From Gammaproteobacteria bacterium (GTDB taxonomy: Bacteria; Pseudomonadota; Gammaproteobacteria; Steroidobacterales; Rariloculaceae): a DNA stretch of 44,111 nt. Position numbers and translations under genes: made by a program. The notes below the pieces were generated by a model. That model had not been told where the DNA came from. It made no database searches and saw only the letters and a program-made list of their open reading frames with translations. The stretch is from positions 1 through 44,111 of the forward strand of contig PKRJ01000027.1 of assembly GCA_017577365.1 (NCBI GenBank), given 5' to 3'. How positions within the stretch are numbered: the stretch's first letter is position 1; every line of letters begins with the position of its first letter. Shown piece by piece: positions 8,966 through 14,464 of the stretch.

Positions 8966-9622
8966 TCACGCGATGCTTCTCACGCTCGCCAGATCGACGA
9001 CGCCGAGACCCGTCACGGTCAACGACACGCCGCCGATACCGCCCGTGCTCACGCTCTCGACACGGCCGGCGACGAGCACCTCGAGCTCGTACGATTCGTT
9101 GCCGACGTCGCCGATGGCGCGGACCTCGTAGAAACCGGGTTCCGCACGCTTGCCGCCCGGCAGCGTGCCGTCCCACTCGATCCCGCCCTCCTCGTCCACG
9201 GGCAGCGTCGCCAGCTTCTGGCCGTAGAGGTCGTAGATCTCCACCGCGACGTTCGTCACGCCGGCCGGCACGTCGACGCTCGCGCGCAAGCGGCCGTCCG
9301 GCGGCAGCCACGCCTCGCGTGCCGCGACGCGCACCTCGCGATCGACGAGCGACGCGGCCTGCAGCGTCTGCGCGCCGCGGAAAGCTTGCGCGAGCTCCGC
9401 GAGCGACTTCTGCACGTCGCCGATTCCGGAGACCGTGCCGAACTGCGCGATCTGGCCGAGGAAATCGCCGCTCTCCATCGGCTTGAACGGATCCTGATTG
9501 CGCAGCTGCGTGACCATGAGCTCGAGAAACTCTTCCTGCCCGAGGCGATCCTTCGGGCGCGCGTTCGTCGTGCCGGTGAGCCCCAGCCGGCCGAGCGTGT
9601 CGGTGTCGATCGCGTTCGTCAT
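8966..9622 (-). CDS. flgD: Flagellar hook-capping/assembly protein FlgD
   Basis: FlgD caps the growing hook and is lost when the junction proteins arrive. The N-terminal half holds the conserved segment LGQEEFLELMVTQLRNQDPFKPMESGDFLGQIAQFGTVSGI. The C-terminal part (about 100-190) is the FlgD Ig/tudor-like region with ASVDVPAGVTNVAVEIYDLYG. Its 218 residues are typical. An AGAGGA ribosome site precedes the ATG. It lies between flgC and flgE, as expected. Confidence 0.96.
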   Translation of the reverse strand: MTNAIDTDTLGRLGLTGTTNARPKDRLGQEEFLELMVTQLRNQDPFKPMESGDFLGQIAQFGTVSGIGDVQKSLAELAQAFRGAQTLQAASLVDREVRVAAREAWLPPDGRLRASVDVPAGVTNVAVEIYDLYGQKLATLPVDEEGGIEWDGTLPGGKRAEPGFYEVRAIGDVGNESYELEVLVAGRVESVSTGGIGGVSLTVTGLGVVDLASVRSIA

Positions 9623-9639
9623 GGCGTCCTCTAGGTCGA

Positions 9640-10062
9640 TCAGCGCTGTCCGAGCTGCAGCGTGCGCAGCATGAGCTGCTTCACGGTGCTCGCGACTTCG
9701 ACGTTGTTCTGATAGCTGCGCGCCGCCGAGATCATGTTCGCCATCTCCTCGACGGTGCTGATCGCCGGGAAGTAGACGTAGCCGTTCTCGTCGGCGAGCG
9801 GATGACCCGGCATGTGCTCGACGCGCGGCGGCCGTTGGCTCTCGACGATGCCGAGCACCTGCACCCCGGGCAGCTGGTCACGTGCGGCGCCGCGCTCGCC
9901 GCGCAAGAGCGCCGCGAAAATCGGCTGGCGCGAGCGATAGACGCCTTCGGGCGTCGAGCTCGCGACCTCGGCGTTCGCGATATTGCTCGCGACGGTGTTG
10001 AGGCGCGTCGATTGCGCGGAGAGCGCCGAGCCCGCGATATCGAAGATGCGAAACAGACTCAC
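9640..10062 (-). CDS. flgC: Flagellar proximal rod protein FlgC
   Basis: FlgC is a proximal rod subunit. The 140-residue protein opens with LFRIFDIAGSALSAQSTRLNTVASNIANAEVASSTPEG and ends with VEEMANMISAARSYQNNVEVASTVKQLMLRTLQLGQR, both diagnostic. It starts at GTG with a strong GGAGGT ribosome site 8 bases upstream, 15 bases after flgB. Confidence 0.97.
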   Translation of the reverse strand: MSLFRIFDIAGSALSAQSTRLNTVASNIANAEVASSTPEGVYRSRQPIFAALLRGERGAARDQLPGVQVLGIVESQRPPRVEHMPGHPLADENGYVYFPAISTVEEMANMISAARSYQNNVEVASTVKQLMLRTLQLGQR

Positions 10063-10077
10063 GATGAATACCTCCGA

Positions 10078-10461
10078 TCACTCGCCGCGCAGCGCCTTGC
10101 GCAGGCCTTCGATGCGCATCGCGAGGAAATCGAGACTCGCCTGGTAACGCACCGCGGCCTCGGCGAACGCGGTCTGCTCGAGCTCGGCATCGACGGTATT
10201 GCCGTCGAGCGAAGGCTGGTTCGGCACGCGGTACTTGAGCTCGCCGGCGGTCTCGGTATGTCCGGCCAGGTGACGCGCATGCGTACGCTCGAGCCGCGCA
10301 CCGGCGGCTTCACGAAGAGCGCTGCGGAAATCGATATCGCGGGCCTTGTAGCCCGGCGTGTCGGCGTTCGCCATGTTCGCTGCGAGCACCTCGAGGCGGC
10401 GCGCGCCGACGGCGAGCGCCTTGGGATGGATGCCGAGCGCGGCGTCGATCAGCTTGCTCAT
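10078..10461 (-). CDS. flgB: Flagellar proximal rod protein FlgB
   Basis: FlgB is a proximal rod protein and the first gene of the operon. It has 127 residues, with the motif LEVLAANMANADTPGYKARDIDFRSAL near the N-terminus and a C-terminal axial helix (ALRYQASLDFLAMRIEGLRKAL-like). The ribosome site is weak. A perfect sigma-54 promoter ends 39 bases before the start codon, giving a predicted leader of roughly 28 bases. Confidence 0.96.
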   Translation of the reverse strand: MSKLIDAALGIHPKALAVGARRLEVLAANMANADTPGYKARDIDFRSALREAAGARLERTHARHLAGHTETAGELKYRVPNQPSLDGNTVDAELEQTAFAEAAVRYQASLDFLAMRIEGLRKALRGE

Positions 10462-10499
10462 ATCCGGAACATTCCCGAAGCGGGTTTCGGGCGGTCACG

Positions 10500-10515
10500 A
10501 GCAAGCTCCGTGCCA
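10500..10515 (-). promoter_or_regulatory. Sigma-54 (RpoN) promoter of the flgB operon
   Basis: On the minus strand the sequence is TGGCAC-GGAGC-TTGCT, an exact match to the -24/-12 consensus TGGCAC-N5-TTGCW. The predicted transcription start is near 10489, about 28 bases before flgB. Sigma-54 promoters need an enhancer-bound AAA+ activator; in polar-flagellate gammaproteobacteria this is a FleQ/FlrA or FleR/FlrC-type protein, not seen in this window. Confidence 0.88.
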
Positions 10516-10589
10516 TGCGGCCGAATCGCGCCGTCACGCTCGGAGCGTGGGGGTTTGCGGCGGGGATCGGCGGAAGAAAAGCGCCGAAA

Positions 10590-10628
10590 GCGGCAAAGGT
10601 TTGCCGCCGAGCGGCAAGAACTTGCCGC
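10590..10628. promoter_or_regulatory. Two tandem 18-bp dyads, candidate activator enhancer for flgB
   Basis: Two palindromes, GCGGCAAAGGTTTGCCGC (10590-10607) and GCGGCAAGAACTTGCCGC (10611-10628), share the core GCGGCAA-N4-TTGCCGC. Their centres are 21 bp apart, two turns of DNA, so bound dimers would sit on the same face. They lie about 110 and 130 bp upstream of the predicted sigma-54 start, the usual place for an enhancer. A further half-site TTGCCGC follows at 10631-10637. Which activator binds is inference. Confidence 0.65.
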
Positions 10629-10686
10629 CCTTGCCGCCCCGCCGCCGTCGATCGACGCCGGAGCGCGATCCGTTCTCGGGCGATCG

Positions 10687-11646
10687 TTACGCGCGGGCTC
10701 GCATGCTTTGCGCTCCGCGCGCCGACGAGCCGAGATAGGCCATGACGGCGCGTGCGAACTCGTCGGGCTCGAACTTCGCGAGCAGCAGATCCGCGCCCGC
10801 CGCGAGACACGCTTGCCGGTTGAACATGCCGCTCAGCGACGAGTGCATCATCACGTAGAGGTGTGCGAGGCGCGGATGCTGGCGGATCTCGCGGACCAGC
10901 GTGTAGCCGTCCATCTGCGGCATCTCGATATCCGAGATCACCATCGCGATGCGCTCGTCGACGTTCCCCTCCTCGGCCCAGCCGACGAGTTTCTCGAGCG
11001 CCTGCTTGCCGTCGCTGACGAGAATCGCCTCGACGCCGATGTCCTCGAGCGCACGGCGAATCTGCGCGCGCGCGACCGCGGAATCGTCGGCGACGAGCGC
11101 TCGGCGCGGCTTCTCGTGCGGAATGAGCTTCGCTTCCTCGGCGACCGGCGCGGACACGCCCGGCGCCGGACCGATCACGAGATCGAGGACGCGCTCGACG
11201 TCGATGATCTGGACGAGGCGATCCTCGTAGTACGTGATCGCCGTCACATAGCTCGTCTCCGGATCGTCGGTCGGCGGCGGGCGTATCTGCTCCCATCCCG
11301 CGTTGATGATCCGCTCGATGCCGCTCACGTGCAGACCCTGCACCGAGCGGCTGAACTCCGTGAGCACGACGTAGCGCGCCTCTTCGGGCGTGAGCGACGG
11401 CAGACCGATCGCGCGCGCGACGTCGAGCACCGGCACGGTCGCTCCGCGCACGCGCGCGAGCCCCGCGACGAGCGGATGAGCGTGCGGAAACCGCCGAAGC
11501 GGCGGACTGTGAACCACTTCACGCACCTTGAACACGTTGATGCCGTAAAGCTGGCTCGACGGTCCGAGGCGAAATAGCAGCAACTCGAGCCGGTTCTCGC
11601 CGACGAGACGCGTCAAACGATCGACGTTTTCGAGGACCTGTGCCAT
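10687..11646 (-). CDS. cheV: Chemotaxis scaffold/receiver protein CheV
   Basis: CheV couples receptors to CheA through a CheW-like domain (residues about 18-160, LELLLFRLG…YGINVFKVREVV) and has a C-terminal receiver domain (about 182-305) with phospho-acceptor D239 in VISDIEMPQMDGY and K291. The 319 residues fit the family. The frame is open further upstream, but MAQVLENVDRLTRLVG is the usual CheV start. cheV often sits next to flgA/flgB in polar-flagellate gammaproteobacteria, as here. A sigma-28 promoter ends only 7 bases before the ATG. Confidence 0.95.
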   Translation of the reverse strand: MAQVLENVDRLTRLVGENRLELLLFRLGPSSQLYGINVFKVREVVHSPPLRRFPHAHPLVAGLARVRGATVPVLDVARAIGLPSLTPEEARYVVLTEFSRSVQGLHVSGIERIINAGWEQIRPPPTDDPETSYVTAITYYEDRLVQIIDVERVLDLVIGPAPGVSAPVAEEAKLIPHEKPRRALVADDSAVARAQIRRALEDIGVEAILVSDGKQALEKLVGWAEEGNVDERIAMVISDIEMPQMDGYTLVREIRQHPRLAHLYVMMHSSLSGMFNRQACLAAGADLLLAKFEPDEFARAVMAYLGSSARGAQSMRARA

Positions 11647-11653
11647 GGCGACG

Positions 11654-11680
11654 TTATCGGCGCGGCGCGCGAAAGCTGTA
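11654..11680 (-). promoter_or_regulatory. Sigma-28 (FliA) promoter of cheV
   Basis: On the minus strand the boxes are TACAGCTT-N11-GCCGATAA. The -10 box is a perfect match and the -35 box differs from the TAAAG core at one base. The usual distance from the -10 box to the start of transcription, about 7 bases, puts +1 at or next to the A of the cheV ATG (11646), which would make the mRNA leaderless. Confidence 0.7.
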
Positions 11681-11703
11681 GGGCAAGCGACAGCTCGTCG
11701 GCG

Positions 11704-11890
11704 GCGGGGGCGCATCCATGAGTGTCGTCGCGGGACACGCTATGCGCGTCCATGCCGCTCGGTCGCGGCCGTCCATCGGCAGCGTCGGCCGTGCGGTTGC
11801 GGGTGTACGATATGCGCGTCCATGCCGCTCGGTCGCGGCCGTCCATGGCCGCTCACGGTCCCGCGACGACACTCATGGATGCGCCCCCGC
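11704..11890. repeat. 33-bp perfect inverted repeat enclosing direct repeats
   Basis: Bases 11704-11736 and 11858-11890 are exact reverse complements over 33 bp, starting GCGGGGGCGCATCCATGAGT in the left arm. The 121 bases between them hold two copies of a 36-bp repeat. A transcript would fold into a very stable stem. There is no transposase frame inside, so this is either a non-autonomous repeat element or a control structure; I do not recognise the family. Confidence 0.85.
11741..11846. repeat. 36-bp direct repeat, two copies with a 70-bp period
   Basis: Bases 11741-11776 and 11811-11846 are identical over 36 bp (starting TATGCGCGTCCATGCCGCTC), separated by 34 bp of unrelated sequence. The geometry recalls a one-spacer CRISPR, but both copies lie inside a larger inverted repeat and there are no cas genes nearby. 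The motif GCGC(A/G)TCCAT recurs in the direct repeats and in the inverted-repeat arms. Confidence 0.85.
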
Positions 11891-11922
11891 ATGGATACGC
11901 CGCCGCATGGATGCGCCCCCGC
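11875..11922. repeat. Three 16-bp tandem repeats
   Basis: The units are 11875-11890 and 11907-11922, both ATGGATGCGCCCCCGC, with a middle copy (11891-11906) that differs at two bases. The first unit is part of the right arm of the inverted repeat. The array ends 40 bp before the -24 box of the flgA promoter, where an activator or bending protein could bind. Confidence 0.8.
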
Positions 11923-11962
11923 CGCCCCGATGGCTGCGTGGCGTTCGCGCGCAAGAATGGAC

Positions 11963-11978
11963 TGGCACGCTTATTGCT
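11963..11978 (+). promoter_or_regulatory. Sigma-54 (RpoN) promoter of flgA
   Basis: TGGCAC-GCTTA-TTGCT matches the -24/-12 consensus exactly. The predicted transcription start is near 11989, leaving a leader of about 30 bases before flgA at 12019. The GCGGCAA-N4-TTGCCGC dyads seen at flgB are not found here; the upstream region instead holds the nested repeats. Confidence 0.87.
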
Positions 11979-12018
11979 TTCCGGGTCCCGAATGATTGTT
12001 TTTTGTGAACGGTTGCGA

Positions 12019-12735
12019 ATGAACAAGGGAACGAAACGCCGGCTCGCCGCTCTCGCCGCCGCGGCGTTCGCGGCCTTCGATGCGAGCGCGGCCCAGCTCG
12101 AGGACCACGCGAGGATCCGCTCGCTCGCGCAAGCGCACGCGCTCGAGGCCGCGCGCTCGTTCGCGCCGGCGGGCGCACGGCTGTCCGCCGAGGCCGCGCG
12201 ACTCGACCCGCGGCTCCAGCTGCCGGCATGCCCCGTCGTCCCGGAGACGTTCTCGGCACCGGGCCACAGCGTGACGGCGGTCACGAGCGTCGGAGTGCGC
12301 TGTCCCGCGCCGCCCGGCTGGTCCTTGTACGTTCCGGTGGAGGTCGAGATCCTCGTCGACGTCGTCGTGCTCGCGGCGCCCGCCGCCGCCGGCCAGACGC
12401 TCGCCGAGTCGGACCTGAAGCTCGAGCCGATGAACGTCGCGCGGCTCGGCGCCGGATATTTGACGCGTATCGACGACGCCGAAGGTCTGGTCTTGAAGCG
12501 CCCCGTTCGGCCCGGGACGGTCCTCACCGCCGCGTTGCTCGCGCGTCCGACGCTCGTGCGGCGCGGCCAGCGCGTCGAGCTCGTGGCCGGCGGATCCTCA
12601 CTGGCGGTGCGCACCGAAGGCGAGGCATTATCGGATGCTGCGGAAGGCGAGCGCGTGCGGGTACGTAACGTGCGCTCCCGGACCATCGTGGAAGGCGTCG
12701 TCGCGGCCGACGGTACGGTCCGGATCGGGAGCTGA
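12019..12735 (+). CDS. flgA: Flagellar P-ring assembly chaperone FlgA
   Basis: FlgA is a periplasmic chaperone for P-ring (FlgI) assembly. The 238-residue product has a signal peptide (MNKGTKRRLAALAAAAFAAFDASA) and a C-terminal SAF domain (about 115-238) with AGQTLAESDLKLEPMNVARLGAGYLTRIDDAEGLVLKRPV. The frame stays open for about 300 bases upstream through repeat DNA. The ATG at 12019 was chosen because it gives a proper signal peptide and lies 30 bases after the predicted sigma-54 start; an earlier start would lie upstream of that promoter. Confidence 0.94.
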   Translation: MNKGTKRRLAALAAAAFAAFDASAAQLEDHARIRSLAQAHALEAARSFAPAGARLSAEAARLDPRLQLPACPVVPETFSAPGHSVTAVTSVGVRCPAPPGWSLYVPVEVEILVDVVVLAAPAAAGQTLAESDLKLEPMNVARLGAGYLTRIDDAEGLVLKRPVRPGTVLTAALLARPTLVRRGQRVELVAGGSSLAVRTEGEALSDAAEGERVRVRNVRSRTIVEGVVAADGTVRIGS

Positions 12736-12745
12736 AGCCCGGAGC

Positions 12746-12772
12746 TAAAGATTCGCGAGCCGCGGCCGATAA
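12746..12772 (+). promoter_or_regulatory. Sigma-28 (FliA) promoter of flgM-flgN
   Basis: TAAAGATT-N11-GCCGATAA is an almost perfect sigma-28 promoter. It begins 10 bases after the flgA stop and ends about 58 bases before flgM. Transcription of the anti-sigma factor gene by its own target sigma factor gives the negative feedback known from other flagellar systems. Confidence 0.88.
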
Positions 12773-12830
12773 CCGAACCGACTCGTTCGCACATCGAGCT
12801 CGAACGCGGCGACGACGGAAAGGATGAGAG

Positions 12831-13139
12831 ATGGAGATTCGCAACGGCACGAAGATCGACGCAGGGCGTGACGCGGCCAGCGAGGTCAGGTCGACCGCGC
12901 GGCGCGGCGGCGGCCGCGTCGACGCGGCGAAAGAGGCCCCTGCGTCCGCCGGAGGCGATCGCGTCACGCTGACGGACGCCGCGCAGCGTCTGCTGCGCAG
13001 CGCCGAGAACGAAGACGGAGCCCCCGTCGACTCGAAGAGGGTCGCGGAGATCCGCGCGGCGATCGAGAACGGCACGTATCGCATCGACTCGCGCAAGATC
13101 GCCCGGGCGCTGATCGCGCACGACAATCCGCGACGCTGA
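12831..13139 (+). CDS. flgM: Anti-sigma-28 factor FlgM
   Basis: FlgM binds and blocks sigma-28 (FliA) until the hook is complete, then is exported. The 102-residue protein has a flexible charged N-terminal half and the conserved C-terminal helices VTLTDAAQRLLRSAEN and VAEIRAAIENGTYRIDSRKIARALIAHD. An AAGGATG ribosome site precedes the ATG. flgN follows after 10 bases, the standard pairing. Confidence 0.95.
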   Translation: MEIRNGTKIDAGRDAASEVRSTARRGGGRVDAAKEAPASAGGDRVTLTDAAQRLLRSAENEDGAPVDSKRVAEIRAAIENGTYRIDSRKIARALIAHDNPRR

Positions 13140-13149
13140 TACCCGAATC

Positions 13150-13611
13150 GTGACGCCGAACGCCGATTCACATTCGACACGCGCGGTCTCCGCCGATGCC
13201 GAAGGGCAACTCGGCGCGCTGCTCGACGCGCTCGGGGGGCTCGAGGACGCGATCGCTCGCGAAGCCGCGGCGCTCGCTTCGACGGACAGCGCGCCGCTGC
13301 TCGACGCCGTCGACGAGAAGCGCCGCGCGCTCGCGGCCGTCGAGACCCTGATTCGACAGCCGCCGCTCGCCGCGCTGCTCCGCGAAGGCCGCGAGAACCC
13401 CGCGCTCACGCAATCGCCGACATGGCCGCGCATCCTCGAGAAGCTCGAGGCCTGCCGCATCGCGAACGAGGCGGTCGGCGGCGTCATCGCCGCGGCCCGC
13501 CGGAGCACGGAAACCAGCCTCGAGTGGCTCGGCCTCGCCGCGGACGACGGCACCTACCCGATCGCCGGCGCCGGTCGAGGTCCCGCGCCTCGCGACCTCG
13601 CGGTCTGCTGA
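13150..13611 (+). CDS. flgN: Flagellar export chaperone FlgN
   Basis: FlgN is the cytoplasmic export chaperone for FlgK and FlgL. The 153-residue, mostly helical product fits (LLDALGGLEDAIAREAAAL, then LLDAVDEKRRALAAVETLIRQ and the later LEACRIANEAVGGVIAAARRSTE). It begins with GTG, 10 bases after flgM. FlgN sequences are poorly conserved, so the call leans on the helical pattern, size and position after flgM. Its cargo genes flgK and flgL are in the same window. Confidence 0.9.
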   Translation: MTPNADSHSTRAVSADAEGQLGALLDALGGLEDAIAREAAALASTDSAPLLDAVDEKRRALAAVETLIRQPPLAALLREGRENPALTQSPTWPRILEKLEACRIANEAVGGVIAAARRSTETSLEWLGLAADDGTYPIAGAGRGPAPRDLAVC

Positions 13612-13746
13612 ACGCCTCCCGCCGCGGTCCCTCCTCGCCCATCTCCCCGTATGCGCGTCGGCACGCGCGTCTTCGGCGTGCCTGAAGCCTTTCGACGCGC
13701 CGATGTACGCGTTGCGAAAAACGCGAACTCGTCACCGTTCACGCCC

Positions 13747-13773
13747 TAAAGCCTTGCTCGGATCCGCCGATAC
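13747..13773 (+). promoter_or_regulatory. Sigma-28 (FliA) promoter of the chemotaxis operon
   Basis: TAAAGCCT-N11-GCCGATAC has the correct spacing and only small deviations from consensus. The predicted transcription start is near 13780. This helps fix the start of the first gene: a GTG at 13783 would have almost no leader, whereas the ATG at 13807 has about 26 bases. Confidence 0.82.
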
Positions 13774-13806
13774 AAGCGGCGTGTGGTTTTCACGACGGAC
13801 TCCCGA

Positions 13807-14067
13807 ATGATCGAACACCGGTTGCCCGAGCAAGTCGACATTCGCCGAATCGCGGAGCTGCATCGTTCGCTCGGCGCGCTGCTCGCATCGGCGGATGACG
13901 ACGTGGCGCTCGATGCGGCCGGCGTCACGCGCATCGACACGGCCGGCGTGCAGCTGCTCGCGGCCGCGATGCGCTCGGAGAGCCCGCAAGTCGTGGTGAC
14001 CGACCCGTCGCCGTGCGTCGCCGAAGCCTTCGAGGCGCTCGGCCTCGCGCATCTGTTGAACCGCTGA
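13807..14067 (+). CDS. STAS-domain protein (anti-sigma-factor-antagonist type)
   Basis: An 86-residue single STAS domain, the fold of SpoIIAA-like phospho-switch proteins. The helix-start motif ALDAAGVTRIDTAGVQLLAAAM carries Thr where the phosphorylated Ser/Thr sits in this family. A GTG start at 13783 is possible but lies almost on the predicted transcription start, so the ATG was preferred. It is the first gene of the chemotaxis operon, 13 bases before cheY. STAS genes at the head of che clusters are seen in other proteobacteria; the partner and role are not known from the sequence. Confidence 0.85.
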   Translation: MIEHRLPEQVDIRRIAELHRSLGALLASADDDVALDAAGVTRIDTAGVQLLAAAMRSESPQVVVTDPSPCVAEAFEALGLAHLLNR

Positions 14068-14080
14068 TCAAGGCAATCTC

Positions 14081-14443
14081 ATGGCAAAGATTCTCGCAGT
14101 CGATGACTCGGCCTCGTTGCGGCAAATGGTTTCCTTCACGCTCAAGGAAGCCGGACATGAAGTTGTCGAGGCGGCCGACGGGGTCGAGGCCCTGGAGCTC
14201 GCGCGCAGCGCTCCGGCCGATCTCGTGATCTCGGACGTCAACATGCCGCGCATGGACGGCATCTCGCTCGTACGCGAGCTGCGCGGGCTGCCGGAATACA
14301 AGTTCACGCCGATCCTGCTGCTCACGACCGAGACGAGCGACGCCAAGAAGCAGGAAGGCAAAGCGGCGGGCGCGACGGGCTGGCTCGTCAAACCCTTCGA
14401 CCCGGAGGCGCTGCTCACGACGATCAAGCGGGTGCTCGGCTGA
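14081..14443 (+). CDS. cheY: Chemotaxis response regulator CheY
   Basis: A single receiver domain of 120 residues. The acidic pair D8/D9, phospho-acceptor D52 (VISDVNMPRMDG), T82 and K104 (WLVKPFD) are all present. It receives phosphate from CheA and, as CheY-P, would act on the motor switch. An AAGG ribosome site precedes the ATG. The closest type by its TTETSDAKKQEGKAAGATGW segment is the CheY encoded just before CheA in many proteobacteria. No cheZ neighbour is present. Confidence 0.95.
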   Translation: MAKILAVDDSASLRQMVSFTLKEAGHEVVEAADGVEALELARSAPADLVISDVNMPRMDGISLVRELRGLPEYKFTPILLLTTETSDAKKQEGKAAGATGWLVKPFDPEALLTTIKRVLG

Positions 14444-14464
14444 CGGAACGACGCGGCGCCGGCC

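Larger units (their letters stand above)
11647..12018. other. Intergenic region cheV/flgA: promoters and nested repeats, no gene
   Basis: This 372-base gap between divergent cheV and flgA contains the cheV sigma-28 promoter, an inverted repeat enclosing two direct repeats, three 16-bp tandem repeats and the flgA sigma-54 promoter. Frames running through it encode only repeats of the type MDGRDRAAWTRI/MDAPPP on both strands, which follow from the DNA repeats and do not look like protein. I see no gene here. Confidence 0.75.

Noticed and set aside
11685..11702. Possible sigma-54 promoter for cheV on the minus strand (TTGC box)
   Set aside because: The -24 box does not match (CGAGCT), while a good sigma-28 promoter lies next to the gene.
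11741..11846. CRISPR-like geometry: two 36-bp repeats with a 34-bp spacer
   Set aside because: Only two copies, both nested inside a larger inverted repeat and related by motif to its arms, with no cas genes in the window.
11722..12018. Extended N-terminus of flgA (open frame upstream)
   Set aside because: The extension is translated repeat DNA, lies partly upstream of the sigma-54 promoter and would hide the signal peptide.
13659..13681. Hairpin (7-bp stem GGCACGC/GCGTGCC) after flgN
   Set aside because: No T-run follows and the stem is short; not enough to call a terminator.
13783..13806. Longer GTG start of the STAS gene
   Set aside because: It would lie within a few bases of the predicted transcription start; the ATG at 13807 leaves a normal leader.
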